From positions 1,615-65,614 of the forward strand of contig CAXAMN010003714.1 in NCBI GenBank assembly GCA_963970005.1: a stretch of DNA of 64,000 bases, given 5' to 3'. The position numbers and the translations under genes were made by a program. The stretch is from Durusdinium trenchii (lineage: Eukaryota; Sar; Dinophyceae; Suessiales; Symbiodiniaceae). The first letter of the stretch is position 1. Every line of letters begins with the position of its first letter. Below are positions 1-8,918 of this stretch, piece by piece. Under the pieces are notes generated by a model. It ran no database searches. It was not told where the DNA came from and worked only from the letters and a program-made list of their open reading frames with translations.

Positions 1-395
1 TTTTCATTTGTCTCCCTTGTGGTCGGGTTCCCGGCTGGCTTGTCTCCTACTTCCTTTCATTTGTCTCCCAAGCTGGGTGCTTGTGGTCGGGTTGGGGGCT
101 GGCTTGTCTCCCACTTCCTTTCATTTGTCTCCCACTTCTTTTCATTTGTCTCCCAGTTCTTTTCATTTGTCTCCCAGGCTGGGTGCTTGTGGTCGGGTTC
201 CCGGCTGGCTTGTCTCCCACTGCCTTTCATTTGTTTCCCACTTCTTTTCATTTGTCTCCCACTATCCTTCATTTGTCTCCTACTTCTTTTCATTTGTCTC
301 CCAGCTGGGCGCTTGTGGTCGGGTTCCCGGCTGGCTTGTCTCCCACTTCCTTTCATTGTCTCCCAGGCTGGGTGCTTGTGGTCGGGTTCCCGCCC
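1..395 (+). repeat. Minisatellite, 'GTGCTTGTGGTCGGG' type
   Basis: Imperfect tandem units contain GTGCTTGTGGTCGGGTTCC followed by GGCTGGCTTGTCTCCCAC and one or more copies of TTTCATTTGTCTCCCA. At least four units are visible. Reading frames across it are low complexity and open in several frames on both strands, so I do not call a gene. The core TTTGTCTCCC is shared with the other minisatellites of the window. Confidence 0.85.
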
Positions 396-830
396 TTTTC
401 CGCTGGCCATGTAGCATTTCTATTCGTTTGTCTCCCAGGTCTCTCACTGCTGGTGTCCGCCCTTCTCCCCTGGCCATGTAGCATTTCTATTCATTTGTCT
501 CCCAGGTCTGTCATTGGTGGTGTCCGCCCTTTTGCGTCGGCCATGCAGCATTTCTATTCATTAGTCTCCCAGGTCCGTCTGTTGGTGTCCGCCGTTTTCC
601 GCTGGTGATGCAACATTTCTATTCATTTGTTTTTCAGGTCTGTCACTGCTGGTGTCCGCCCTTTTCCGCTGGCCATGCAGCATTTCTATTCATGTGTTTC
701 GCGGGTCTGTCACTGCTGGCGTCCGCCCTTTTCCGCTGGCCATGTAGCATATCTATTCATTTGTCTACCACATCTCCTGTGGCCATGTAGCATTTCTATT
801 CATTTGTCTCCCATGTGATTTCTTTCTTTT
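396..830 (+). repeat. 67-bp minisatellite, 'CTGTCACTGCTGGTGTCCGCC' type
   Basis: About six tandem units of roughly 67 bp, each with GTCTGTCACTGCTGGTGTCC, CTTTTCCGCTGGCCATGTAG and CATTTCTATTCATTTGTCTC. The same family occurs as a longer array in the opposite orientation at about 52.7-54.0 kb. No gene is called here. From 830 to 1,200 I see only non-repetitive spacer. Confidence 0.85.
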
Positions 831-1199
831 TGTCTTTCAGGTTTGGTGCCTGCGCTGGTGTTTTCTGCCCTGTCCGCTGGAACAGGTTCACCTGTGAAAG
901 GTTCTTCCTCCTTTGAAAGGGGTGCGTGACTGTCTCCGGGATTGCATTCCTGCCACACTGTGTAACTCCCTCAGCTTGGTTTTCCTTTTCGGGCAAGCGT
1001 TGGATGAATGACCGGATTGGATTTCGGCGGCGTGGCAGCGATCTCTCTGTTCAGTTGGGACGGAGGGCATACGTTAGGCACCAAAAATCAATTTCATGTC
1101 ACATCCTTCGCTCCTCATGCTTTTGTTTCTTGTCCTCACGTGGTCAGCTCCCCGCTGATTGAGCAGCATGACCAGCATCATGTTCGCACTTGAAGAATA

Positions 1200-1415
1200 A
1201 TTCCCCGAAAGGTTTACTGTTGGGGCTTCTCAATTCTTTTCTTAAGATATGTCCGCCTGCTCTGTACGGCTGTGTCCGTCTCTGCCTTGCAACCCTTTAC
1301 ATTTGTCTCCCAGCTCTGGGCTGCTGTGGCCGCCTCTGCCTTGCGCAATCCTTTGTCCAAGCTCTAGTTTCGATTTTGAAAAACACAAACTGTTTGGGGT
1401 CTACGGTGGTGTAAT
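1200..1415 (+). repeat. Minisatellite boundary module, TCTGCCTTGCAA module and terminal box
   Basis: A boundary segment (TTTACTG..GGGGCTTCTCA..TTCTTAAGATATGTCCGCC) matches the reverse complement of 54,007-54,042. Next come units with CTCTGCCTTGCAA and CATTTGTCTCCCAGCTCTGG, also found reversed at 50.9-51.4 kb. The block ends in a box reading CTGTTTGGGGTCTACGGTGG then TGTAATT. The same terminal box lies at 50,791-50,833 (reversed) and 60,383-60,410. Confidence 0.75.
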
Positions 1416-1449
1416 TTGTAAGTAACTGTTCTGGCCTAAGTAACACGGA

Positions 1450-1963
1450 CCTTTTGGTAGTAGTCGTAGTCGTAGTAGTGGTATATAGGATGGTTGTAGT
1501 GGTAGTGGTGGTGGAAGTGTAGTAGTAGTAGTAGTTGTTGTAGTAGTAGTAGTAGTAGTCGTCGTCGTCGCGGTGGTGGTGGTGGTATAGTTGTAGTGGT
1601 AGTTGTGGTATACTGGTGGTAGTAGTAGTAGAAGAAGTAATTCGTCGTAGTCGTAGTCGTAGTTGTTGTTGTGGTGGTAGTAAACTAGCAATAATAGTAG
1701 TAGTCGTCGTCGTCGTGGTCGTCGTCGTAGTGGAGGTAGTGGAAGTGGTAATAGTAGTAGTCGTCGTAGTCGTAGTCGTAGTCGTACTCGTAGTCGTCGT
1801 GGTCGTCGTCGTCGTCGTCGTCGTAGTAGTAGTAGTGGTAGTACTAGTAGTAGTAGCAGTGGTGGTAGTAGGAGTAGTGGTAGTAGTAGTGGTAGTGGTA
1901 GTGGTAGTGGTAGTAGTAGTAGTAGTAGTAGTGGTAGTGGTAGTGGTAGTGGTAGTAGTGTTA
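1450..1963 (+). repeat. GTN trinucleotide microsatellite, left part
   Basis: About 510 bp of GTA, GTC and GTG triplets in changing order. The tract ends at the 5' LTR and resumes directly after the 3' LTR at 17,063, so one longer tract was split by insertion of the retrotransposon. Reading frames here (poly-Val, poly-Thr, poly-Tyr) are artefacts of the repeat. Confidence 0.9.
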
Positions 1964-2196
1964 TGTGAGCCTAAGTAGCCTTGCCCGTAAACATGTTTCT
2001 GTGTGTGTGTTTCACTTGTGCATGAACTGTTTTTGGCTCAAGGGCCAATACTTTTTGGCTCAAGTGAGTGGCTAGGAGTAGTGCAAGTAGCTTCTCAGCT
2101 TCACTAGGCCGTTTCACCGTCTCACCAGCGTGACTGACCCGCGACCTCGCTCGTGCGAGCAGAAACAGCTGCGCGGCGTTCGTACGCGTGCTCGCA
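1964..2196 (+). repeat. 5' LTR
   Basis: 233 bp, TG...CA bounded, and by direct comparison identical to 16,830-17,062. It contains two GGCTCAAG motifs around AGGGCCAATACTTTTT. Promoter and polyadenylation signals should lie here, but I cannot place them. Confidence 0.93.
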
Positions 2197-2198
2197 AT

Positions 2199-2215
2199 TG
2201 GGGGCTGTTCTGGGA
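2199..2215 (+). promoter_or_regulatory. Candidate primer binding site
   Basis: TGGGGGCTGTTCTGGGA starts 2 bp after the 5' LTR. A primer binding site is expected here and normally starts with TGG, pairing with a tRNA 3' CCA end. I cannot match it to a named tRNA. The matching polypurine tract before the 3' LTR is weak (GAGGGGCGA, about 16,820). Confidence 0.35.
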
Positions 2216-2330
2216 AAGCTTCCATCTGTGTGTGGAGGCTGGTCGCGGTCGGTGGTTGCGGTTCGCACCACCGGCGCGCTGGTGACGAGGAACCGCGGGC
2301 GGGGCTCGTGGTTCACGGCCTTGCTGCGGG

Positions 2331-5255
2331 ATGAGCCGAGAAGTTGCAGGAGAAGAAGAGGGCGTCACTCTGCTGGAAGCGATCCGGGATGGAAGGGTGC
2401 CTACCCCACAAGAGATGACGTTCCCTCGGTGGCAGGCTTGGCGACGTGCCGCCGGCCGTAGGCCCACAAGGAGAAGGGACGGCAGAGGCCTGCCGACAGG
2501 TGAAGAAGTAGCCCTCTGGAGGAGCGTCATGGATGAGCTCTATGGCGAGGGCAGGGCGGCGGAACTTGACGAGGGCGATGAAGAGGAGGAGGAAGAGAGG
2601 CCGTCGGCATCGGCCTCCCCTTCTGTTGCGTCTCGTGAGGTCGCCTTGGTGAATAGCCCGCGCCCGTCTTCAGTTGGCACTGGAGGAGTCAGCGTGGTGA
2701 GCCTTCGGGCCAAGTTGCAAGCGTTGTATGACCCTTCGGCGGAGGAATTCGGAGCGTACCTGATGCGTATGGGACGAACCATCTCCGCTCTCCAAGCCTT
2801 GGACGCAGCTGTTCCGCCGGGGCTGTTAGAGACAGTGACAAGAAAGGCGGAATTCATGATCGAACTGTATGGTGAGCATGGGGGTCTGGACAAAGTGAGA
2901 GCTGTGCGTTTCTTGCGAGACAAGTTCGTAGCTTGCGCGCAGGATGAGACCTTAGACCCCCGAGAGAGAGACAGTTCGATCGCCGCGATCGGTGAGTTGA
3001 TTGAACAATTAGGAGGGAAACCGAGTTCGAGCCCAGGAAAGGTGTATAGTACTCCGTCTGGAGCGGAGGAAGCAACGGTTCCTGTGGCTCGCGGTCCCGT
3101 CAGCGGTCTTCGCGACGTTGGACGCGGCCAACGACCGGCGCCCGGCCCCGCTCCTAGTTCGGGACCGGAACAAGATGGGGATTTCTCCCTCAGGGCCAAG
3201 CTGGCAGCTCTGGAGATGGAGCTGGAGGCCATGAAACGAGAGAAAGCCGAATCAGAGGCCGGTTCAGCGTTGGGATCGGAGCAAGGCTTAGCAGCCGCCT
3301 TGGCCCAACAGAAGGCAGCGCTGGAGGCACAAACAAAGGTGCTCCAGGAAGCGTTGGGACGAGGCGGAGGCAACCAGTCTGTCACCGCGGTCAAAACAGA
3401 CCTTTATTGGCCGACCTTGACAGACGAGCGCTCTGACTTCAAGGATGTCACCTTGTTCTATGAGGAGTTCGAGGATGTGTGCGCCTTAGCGAACTCCTGC
3501 CGTGGAATGAATGCCCGCGAGAAACTGCTGGCTCTCCGAGCGCGCTGCCGGGGAAGTAGGCTGAAGACCTACCAGAACCTGTACCGGTCCGCCTGGAAGT
3601 CCGGAGAGGTCCTGGAAGACCCCGAAGCAGTGTATGAGCGCATCAAATCGAAACATTTGATGTTTAGTGAAAGCCGAGAAGAGCGAGAGATCCGGGTCGA
3701 TGCGGAGCATGTCGCGCTCATGAAGGGGAAGCTCACTGGTCACCAGTTCGAACCTTTGTTCGAAGCGTCGGTGGCGGAATTGGAAGCTGTGGGTCTTGGA
3801 AAGACGCAGCGAGAGCTTTTCCTCTCCTACTTGAGGAAGGTTGGGACCAGTCTCCAACGGGAGATTCGATCCGACAAGCGGCTTTGGGGACACGAAGACA
3901 AGCTCCGAGGGCCGCAGACCTGGGAGGAGGCTCATCGGGTCGTCCTCGAGTATGAGCAGCGAGAAGCGACTAACAAGGCCACCGCCAACGCCGTGTTCAC
4001 GACCACCGGCGAAGCCACGCGTCTTGCTGCGGATCTCGCAAAGAAGGAGAAAGCAGAGAAGGCGAAGCGGGACAAGGCCAACAAGGAGGCGAACAAGGGA
4101 AAGGGCAGAGGCGATCAGGTGGCGATCACGTCTGGAGATCCCCGCAAGGACAAACTCTGCTGGGATTATCGTGATCACGGGAGCTGCAGAAAGGGTCGCG
4201 ATTGTCCTTTCTCGCACGACAAAGAGCTGCGTAGGAAGGAGCTTGAAAAGAAAGGCAAGGGGAAAGGGTCTGACTCCTATCCGGCGAAAGGCGACGGAAA
4301 AGGAGCTAAAGGGAAAGGCAAAGGAGGGAAGGGCAAGGCAGGAGATGCTAAGAGAAAGAAGAGCGAGAAGCAGTGCCCTTACTTTGCCAAGAACGGCGCG
4401 TGCAAGAAAGGCGCTGACTGTGACATGTCGCATGTTTTGGCAACCGATGTCGGTGCTACGGGCTCGGGAGGTGGAAAAGGTTCCGCTCCGAGTGGGTGGG
4501 CAGCTCCAAGCGGGAACAGCGTGCTCAATCCGTTCGCCGCGTTCTGTGTGGTGACGGGTGGTTTAGAGCAGGCTCAACCTGCGGGTGCGGACGTCGTGTT
4601 CGCGTCCGCGCCGCGGAGTTCATCCCCTGGAGTTCCAAAGAAGGGACCCTTCACCGAATTGGACGAGCTCCCAAAGGATTGGTGGCGTGTCGTGCCGAAT
4701 GAGCCTGGCGGTTATCAATACCGCACCGTCGTGCAAATCCTTGATAAGAAGGTTGACACGATGTTGGACGGATGCGCTGGGTCCAATCACATCACGGAAG
4801 AGCTGGTGGTCGGGATCATCAATCGGGCTGCGGAGCTAGGCTTGCGCCCAAATGACAAGAACTTTCCGATCATTCAGTTCGAAAAATGGCTGTATCCAGA
4901 GTACGTGCATGGGATTGCGAGCGGCTCACCCGTGCCGCTCAAGGGTGGCGTGGTTCTCCGCGTCCGTCTTCTTGAAGGGGACAACCCGGATCGGGCGAAG
5001 CCGGGACATGAGCTGTTCGTGAGGTGCAAGATCGCGTCAAAGGGGACTAGCGATTTCCATGGGTTGATCCTTGGGGGCCGCGCGTTGGATTGCGAAGCGC
5101 GACGTGGGCTAGGTTTTCGACCTGGGCCCATGACCCATGTGCTGGACTCTCTAGGTGTGCATCTCCCGCGCTGTGAGAACTTCAGTGCGGAGAGGAAGGA
5201 CAGAGCCTTTTTATCCTTTCCGGTCCATCCTCTCGGCAGTAGACCAGGAGGCTGA
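2331..5255 (+). CDS. Gag with two CCCH zinc fingers plus retropepsin-like protease
   Basis: 974 residues from the ATG at 2331, 134 bp after the LTR. The N-terminal 130 residues are charged, with an acidic run. A coiled coil lies near residues 285-345 and a helical Gag-type domain near 360-560. Two CCCH fingers follow: CWDYRDHGSC..CPFSH near residue 609 and CPYFAKNGAC..CDMSH near 681, separated by Lys/Gly-rich linkers likely to bind RNA. Near residue 813 is DGCAGSN, where aspartic retropepsins have D-[ST]-G-A, so the second position is replaced by Gly. The frame ends in an unrelated tail. The homologous continuation lies in the +1 frame from about 5,206, after a T5 run at 5,208-5,212. Gag assignment is firm; protease activity is inferred. 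Confidence 0.88.
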   Translation: MSREVAGEEEGVTLLEAIRDGRVPTPQEMTFPRWQAWRRAAGRRPTRRRDGRGLPTGEEVALWRSVMDELYGEGRAAELDEGDEEEEEERPSASASPSVASREVALVNSPRPSSVGTGGVSVVSLRAKLQALYDPSAEEFGAYLMRMGRTISALQALDAAVPPGLLETVTRKAEFMIELYGEHGGLDKVRAVRFLRDKFVACAQDETLDPRERDSSIAAIGELIEQLGGKPSSSPGKVYSTPSGAEEATVPVARGPVSGLRDVGRGQRPAPGPAPSSGPEQDGDFSLRAKLAALEMELEAMKREKAESEAGSALGSEQGLAAALAQQKAALEAQTKVLQEALGRGGGNQSVTAVKTDLYWPTLTDERSDFKDVTLFYEEFEDVCALANSCRGMNAREKLLALRARCRGSRLKTYQNLYRSAWKSGEVLEDPEAVYERIKSKHLMFSESREEREIRVDAEHVALMKGKLTGHQFEPLFEASVAELEAVGLGKTQRELFLSYLRKVGTSLQREIRSDKRLWGHEDKLRGPQTWEEAHRVVLEYEQREATNKATANAVFTTTGEATRLAADLAKKEKAEKAKRDKANKEANKGKGRGDQVAITSGDPRKDKLCWDYRDHGSCRKGRDCPFSHDKELRRKELEKKGKGKGSDSYPAKGDGKGAKGKGKGGKGKAGDAKRKKSEKQCPYFAKNGACKKGADCDMSHVLATDVGATGSGGGKGSAPSGWAAPSGNSVLNPFAAFCVVTGGLEQAQPAGADVVFASAPRSSSPGVPKKGPFTELDELPKDWWRVVPNEPGGYQYRTVVQILDKKVDTMLDGCAGSNHITEELVVGIINRAAELGLRPNDKNFPIIQFEKWLYPEYVHGIASGSPVPLKGGVVLRVRLLEGDNPDRAKPGHELFVRCKIASKGTSDFHGLILGGRALDCEARRGLGFRPGPMTHVLDSLGVHLPRCENFSAERKDRAFLSFPVHPLGSRPGG

Positions 5256-7131
5256 GGGACATCTGGAGCCGGAGACCGGGCCAAGGGCCTTGGTAGTCTA
5301 TGCAGGTTATGAAGGAGCGACGCTGCTTCCTGGGGAAGGCGCTCTCCTTCCCGTGCGAATTGCTGGCAACTGGACGCCGGAAGTTTCGAGCTGTGAAGTA
5401 GTCCTTCCAGTTGCCGGCAAGGTGGAAGCAGTTCCCGGCATCTGGGACACAGGGGCTCGTGAGGGCATGGTCCTGGTGACGCCATACCAGGAAGAGGTCG
5501 TCCTTGAAGAAGGCGATCCAGTCGGAGAGCTCCGGGCAGGTGCAGTAGTCAGTGGGACTTGTTCTTGCGGAGCTGTCGACACAGTTTTCGTGAGCCAGAC
5601 GGCCGGCCTGGAGCCGGACACCTGCCAGGAATGCGGATTGGAACAGCCCAGCCTCATTGGTTCAGTCTGCTATTCGTGCGGTCGGAAGGGAGAGATCAAG
5701 AGCACTCCACTCCAGGGTTGCAAGTGTCGCGCGAAAACACCTAGGAAGGCGCGTGAGTCAAGGAAGGGATATGGAGTGTTCGCCACGTTCGCGGTTGGTC
5801 TAGCTGCGCTCACTGCGGCGTACGCATTTGACCCGTCGCAATATGAGTCAAAGAGCTGGTCGCGGGCGGGGGCCTCGTTTTCGAGCCTTCGTCGCGAAGA
5901 ATCGCGGGCGAGGACTTCGTTTTCGAATCCTCGTCGCGAGGAAGTGTGGGCCACCTTCCCCGGTGGTTGGGTGCGAACGCACCCGGAGGCCCGGGAGAAG
6001 CTGTTTGAGTTTAGTGAAGAAGCGTCGGCCCCACTCGCGCTGAATGTCGACCAGCTGGACTCTCGAAGGGTCACGACAGGTCAGTTTTTGGATGGAGAGT
6101 CTCTCTTTTGGGAAGACTCGTGGCGTGAAGGCGACCCGTGGGTCTTTAAGGGACGTCCATGGGTAGGAGAAACCCGTTTCTACGCGGTGGGTCATGGTTC
6201 TGAAGGCTCGTGGAGGAGCACCATGACCGAGCCAGTGTTTCACATAGTGGAGGCGCCAGGCGGAATCGACAAAATGGCAGAGGAAACGCCAACGGAGCGC
6301 TACTACGATGCGCTCAGGAGGTCTCTGGAGAAGCGTTTTCCCAAGGCCAACCAATTCCTCCTGGATCACCTGATTTCGCTTGAAGCATTTTTGGACAAGT
6401 CGATCGTTTTTGGTTTCAGCTACGGGGTGGCTAAGGCGGAGATCTGCAAGGAAGGTGGGAAGCTGTTGGGACACATCGTTGGGAGGAATGGAAGCGAACC
6501 AGACCCTGAGCGAGCTAAGGCCGTAATGGACTTTGCACCGCTCAGAGAGAAACTCCATATCCAGCAATTTCTTGGATGCTCCAATTGGTTGCGCATGTAC
6601 CTCCCCGCGGAGTACGGTGTTTGTTCCAAAATTTTGACTGGCTACCAACGGCCAGATGCGACCTTCCCACCTGAAGGGCTCGGATATGGCAGCACAGAAG
6701 GCTGCAAGGCTGTTCGGGCCATCAAGCGCATGTTGGCTAAGTCAATCAGCTTAGCTATGATTGACGAGGCCAGCGCCATCTCCGGAGCTTGTCCGCTTGA
6801 GCAGGTGGCCGATGCCAGCGGGTTTGCGGTCGGTGGTACCGTGGTCCAGATGACCAGAGACCACACAAGGCTGAAGGTGCTCCTCACGCACAGCAAAAGC
6901 CTCACGCCGCCGCAGCAAGCATGGCCGCCTCTAGTTCAGGAGGCCTTCGCTCAATTGGAGGTGAAAAGAGCCACAAGGAAAACATTTGGAACGATTCGAA
7001 CCTTATGTTGGACAGATCACGCGAATCTGACAAAGGCCCAACACATCGATGTGGGGGCGGACGTGAAGCTAGTCAGATGGGTGGCTGAAATCCTTGCAGA
7101 TGGGTCCGAAATTAGGTCACTGAGCGGCTGA
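5206..7131 (+). CDS. Pol segment: protease-distal linker, RT thumb/connection and RNase H
   Basis: Continues Gag-Pol in the next frame; no own start is needed. The first 350 codons are a linker with Cys pairs (CSCG, CQEC, CYSCG, CKC) and a short hydrophobic stretch. Two in-frame copies of a 14-residue unit occur near 5,860-5,943 (SRAGASFSSLRREE, SRARTSFSNPRREE). From about 6,330 the protein matches the part of Ty3 reverse transcriptase after the YxDD motif: LGHIVGRNG, PDPERAKAVMDF, FLGCSNWLRMYLP. RNase H follows with VADASG (Asp codon at 6,811) and WTDHANLTK. RT motifs A to C are absent here and lie downstream of the integrase, at 12.5-12.8 kb. The frame stops at 7,129-7,131 inside an 8-bp tandem duplication. 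Confidence 0.85.
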   Translation, partial: PFYPFRSILSAVDQEAEGHLEPETGPRALVVYAGYEGATLLPGEGALLPVRIAGNWTPEVSSCEVVLPVAGKVEAVPGIWDTGAREGMVLVTPYQEEVVLEEGDPVGELRAGAVVSGTCSCGAVDTVFVSQTAGLEPDTCQECGLEQPSLIGSVCYSCGRKGEIKSTPLQGCKCRAKTPRKARESRKGYGVFATFAVGLAALTAAYAFDPSQYESKSWSRAGASFSSLRREESRARTSFSNPRREEVWATFPGGWVRTHPEAREKLFEFSEEASAPLALNVDQLDSRRVTTGQFLDGESLFWEDSWREGDPWVFKGRPWVGETRFYAVGHGSEGSWRSTMTEPVFHIVEAPGGIDKMAEETPTERYYDALRRSLEKRFPKANQFLLDHLISLEAFLDKSIVFGFSYGVAKAEICKEGGKLLGHIVGRNGSEPDPERAKAVMDFAPLREKLHIQQFLGCSNWLRMYLPAEYGVCSKILTGYQRPDATFPPEGLGYGSTEGCKAVRAIKRMLAKSISLAMIDEASAISGACPLEQVADASGFAVGGTVVQMTRDHTRLKVLLTHSKSLTPPQQAWPPLVQEAFAQLEVKRATRKTFGTIRTLCWTDHANLTKAQHIDVGADVKLVRWVAEILADGSEIRSLSG

Positions 7132-7136
7132 GCGGC
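7121..7136 (+). repeat. 8-bp tandem duplication that breaks the Pol frame
   Basis: TGAGCGGC occurs twice in a row (7,121-7,128 and 7,129-7,136). The second copy creates an in-frame TGA and shifts the frame by two. The RNase H tail (LGDGFSRNP, the Ty3 'ADALSR' position) continues in the other frame immediately after it. This is replication slippage or an assembly error. Confidence 0.85.
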
Positions 7137-8321
7137 CGGAGCGCTAAGCTCGGGGATGGGTTTTCGCGAAACCCTCGAGATAGGGATGAGCTGCTCGAAA
7201 ATCGGACCAAGGATCTGCAGGGAATGGCTGGTCAATTGAAGGGATTTGACTTGGAAGCCTACCTTGGTGGCGACACTGAGGATCCTGATATTCCGGTGGC
7301 ATGGGCTATCGGTAATGATGTAGTGCCAGGGGCTGCTAGCCTAGTGGACGGCGCTGATCCCTGTGGTGGAGTCCTCGTTTCGAGACTCTACGCGGGAGGA
7401 AGAGGGACCAGGCAGCTCAAGGTCCTTTTTCTAGGTGATTATACGAAGCACATGGAGAATGCTTCGGAAATTGTCCAGCTCAGGAGCACTTTGGCCCAGG
7501 CGATGCCCGGTTGGGAAATCGCAGTGAGAGCATCAGAAGGCCCGTTCGAAGATGACGTAGGTAACACGTCTCACTTGGACGGTGCCACTGCCAACTTGAA
7601 AGGGGAAAGGCAAGTGAAGAGGTTGAGGGTCGACCTCCTCACTGCTTGCGCCAAAGCGCTTCGAGCCATGGGTTCGTACCTGCCTGATTTCGCGGTTGGA
7701 GTAGGACAGGGAGCAGTCGTGCTTGGGCTGCTCAGACTTCCGCTTGTCGTGGAGGTCACCCTGCAGGCGCGTAATCTGCAGAGGAAGGAGATCCGGGAAG
7801 TTGTGTCCGGATGGTCAGGGGTGAAGTCCATTTGGTGCGTTAATCCGCGCCTTTGGAGGACGCAAGCTGGGGGCGACTTGCTGAAAGCGGCCTGCCCTGA
7901 GGTCAGTCGAGTCTTTCCTGAAGAGCCGACCAAGGGTTTCGGGGTGGTGACCCGCTCGCCAAAGGAGGAGAGTTCGCGGCAAGTTTGCGATATCCTCGGG
8001 CTTGGAGTCCTCAAGGACATTTCGGAGGCGCCTCTGATGAACTTGGCTGTGGAGCCAGGCAGGGATGTCTGGGAGCACGATGGAAGGTGCTCATGTGGCA
8101 AGCGGGCTTATGTGTTTGGGCGCTGCACCACTTGCATTGAAAAGGAGGCAAGTGATGATTTCCGGGCAGCTGCTGCTGCGCGGGAGGCGCTTGAACCAGA
8201 AGGCGCTGAAGCAGGGGACGGCGAACTCCTAGCAGAGGAGCTCATGGTATTGAGCGCTGTCCCCACGGCTCCAAATGAGCCCAAGGCTTGTTTTGTTAAT
8301 TTTAGGTTAGTCCAAAGTTGA
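7132..8321 (+). CDS. Pol segment: RNase H tail and unrecognised alpha/beta-like domain
   Basis: Resumes the RNase H reading after the 8-bp duplication; a 365-codon stretch begins at the ATG at 7,224. After the RNase H tail comes a region I do not recognise, with alternating strands and helices and a glycine-rich turn (GVGQGAVVLGLLRLP). A small zinc ribbon follows (CSCGKRAYVFGRCTTC, near 8,094). A single in-frame TGA at 8,319-8,321 separates this from the next stretch, which stays in the same frame. I infer one ancestral polyprotein. Possible roles are a structural spacer or an acquired enzyme. Confidence 0.65.
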
Positions 8322-8918
8322 GCTAAAGCTTGGGAGGACAGTGGGCATCCAGGAGGGTTTCATGATCTTCCTGGAAGGCTTGGAAAGGTAGCCGGGCTCG
8401 CCTGGGCGAAGGGAAAGAACCTGCAGTTGCCTAACTGTGGCGCAGAAGGAACTCCTTATCGCGCGGCCTGGTGCGTGCACGAGGATGGTACAGTCACCGT
8501 CCTCCAGTCTTGTTTGAAGGTGAGCCAGTCGAAAAGGCTTCAGGCTTCATGGGAGCTTTCGGAAGTCAACTGGTTCAATCACGTCCTCCTGCTCAGTCGA
8601 GTCTGCGAGGCCACTTGGCAAAAAGGGATGCACTCTTCCCAGTGGCCTGCTGAGTTTAAAAGGTTGGTTTGGCTTGTGGGCGAGCCAACCGGAACCGTCG
8701 TTTGGGACGATGGCATCGGAAGCGAGGCTATCGGACGGCGGAGGGATTTGGGCTCTAAGCGAGTCCTGATGTGTTTCCAAAAGAAGGAAGCCGAAGGCTA
8801 CTGGCTCCCGATCGCCTTAAGGAAAAAGGTCAGGGTAGATGAGGGTCATTCGCGTCCGACTCTCGCCATAGTAGGAAAGTCGGCTGAATTCAAAAAAGGT
8901 CATAGTCTTGAGTACTAA
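8322..8918 (+). CDS. Pol segment between the RNase H region and integrase, unrecognised
   Basis: About 198 codons open in the same frame as the preceding segment after the TGA at 8,319. No ATG stands out as a start. I see no catalytic motif. The C-terminal part (VGKSAEFKKGHSLEY) ends at a TAA at 8,916. The integrase frame overlaps it, and an A6 run at about 8,891-8,896 marks a likely frameshift. Its place in the element argues for a Pol spacer. Confidence 0.55.
   Translation, partial: AKAWEDSGHPGGFHDLPGRLGKVAGLAWAKGKNLQLPNCGAEGTPYRAAWCVHEDGTVTVLQSCLKVSQSKRLQASWELSEVNWFNHVLLLSRVCEATWQKGMHSSQWPAEFKRLVWLVGEPTGTVVWDDGIGSEAIGRRRDLGSKRVLMCFQKKEAEGYWLPIALRKKVRVDEGHSRPTLAIVGKSAEFKKGHSLEY

Noticed and set aside
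1401..1978. Poly-Val, poly-Thr and poly-Tyr frames
   Set aside because: Direct translation of the GTN microsatellite.
2540..4433. Antisense frames of 284 and 315 codons opposite Gag
   Set aside because: Shadows of a GC-rich coding strand with recognisable CCCH fingers and protease on the other strand.
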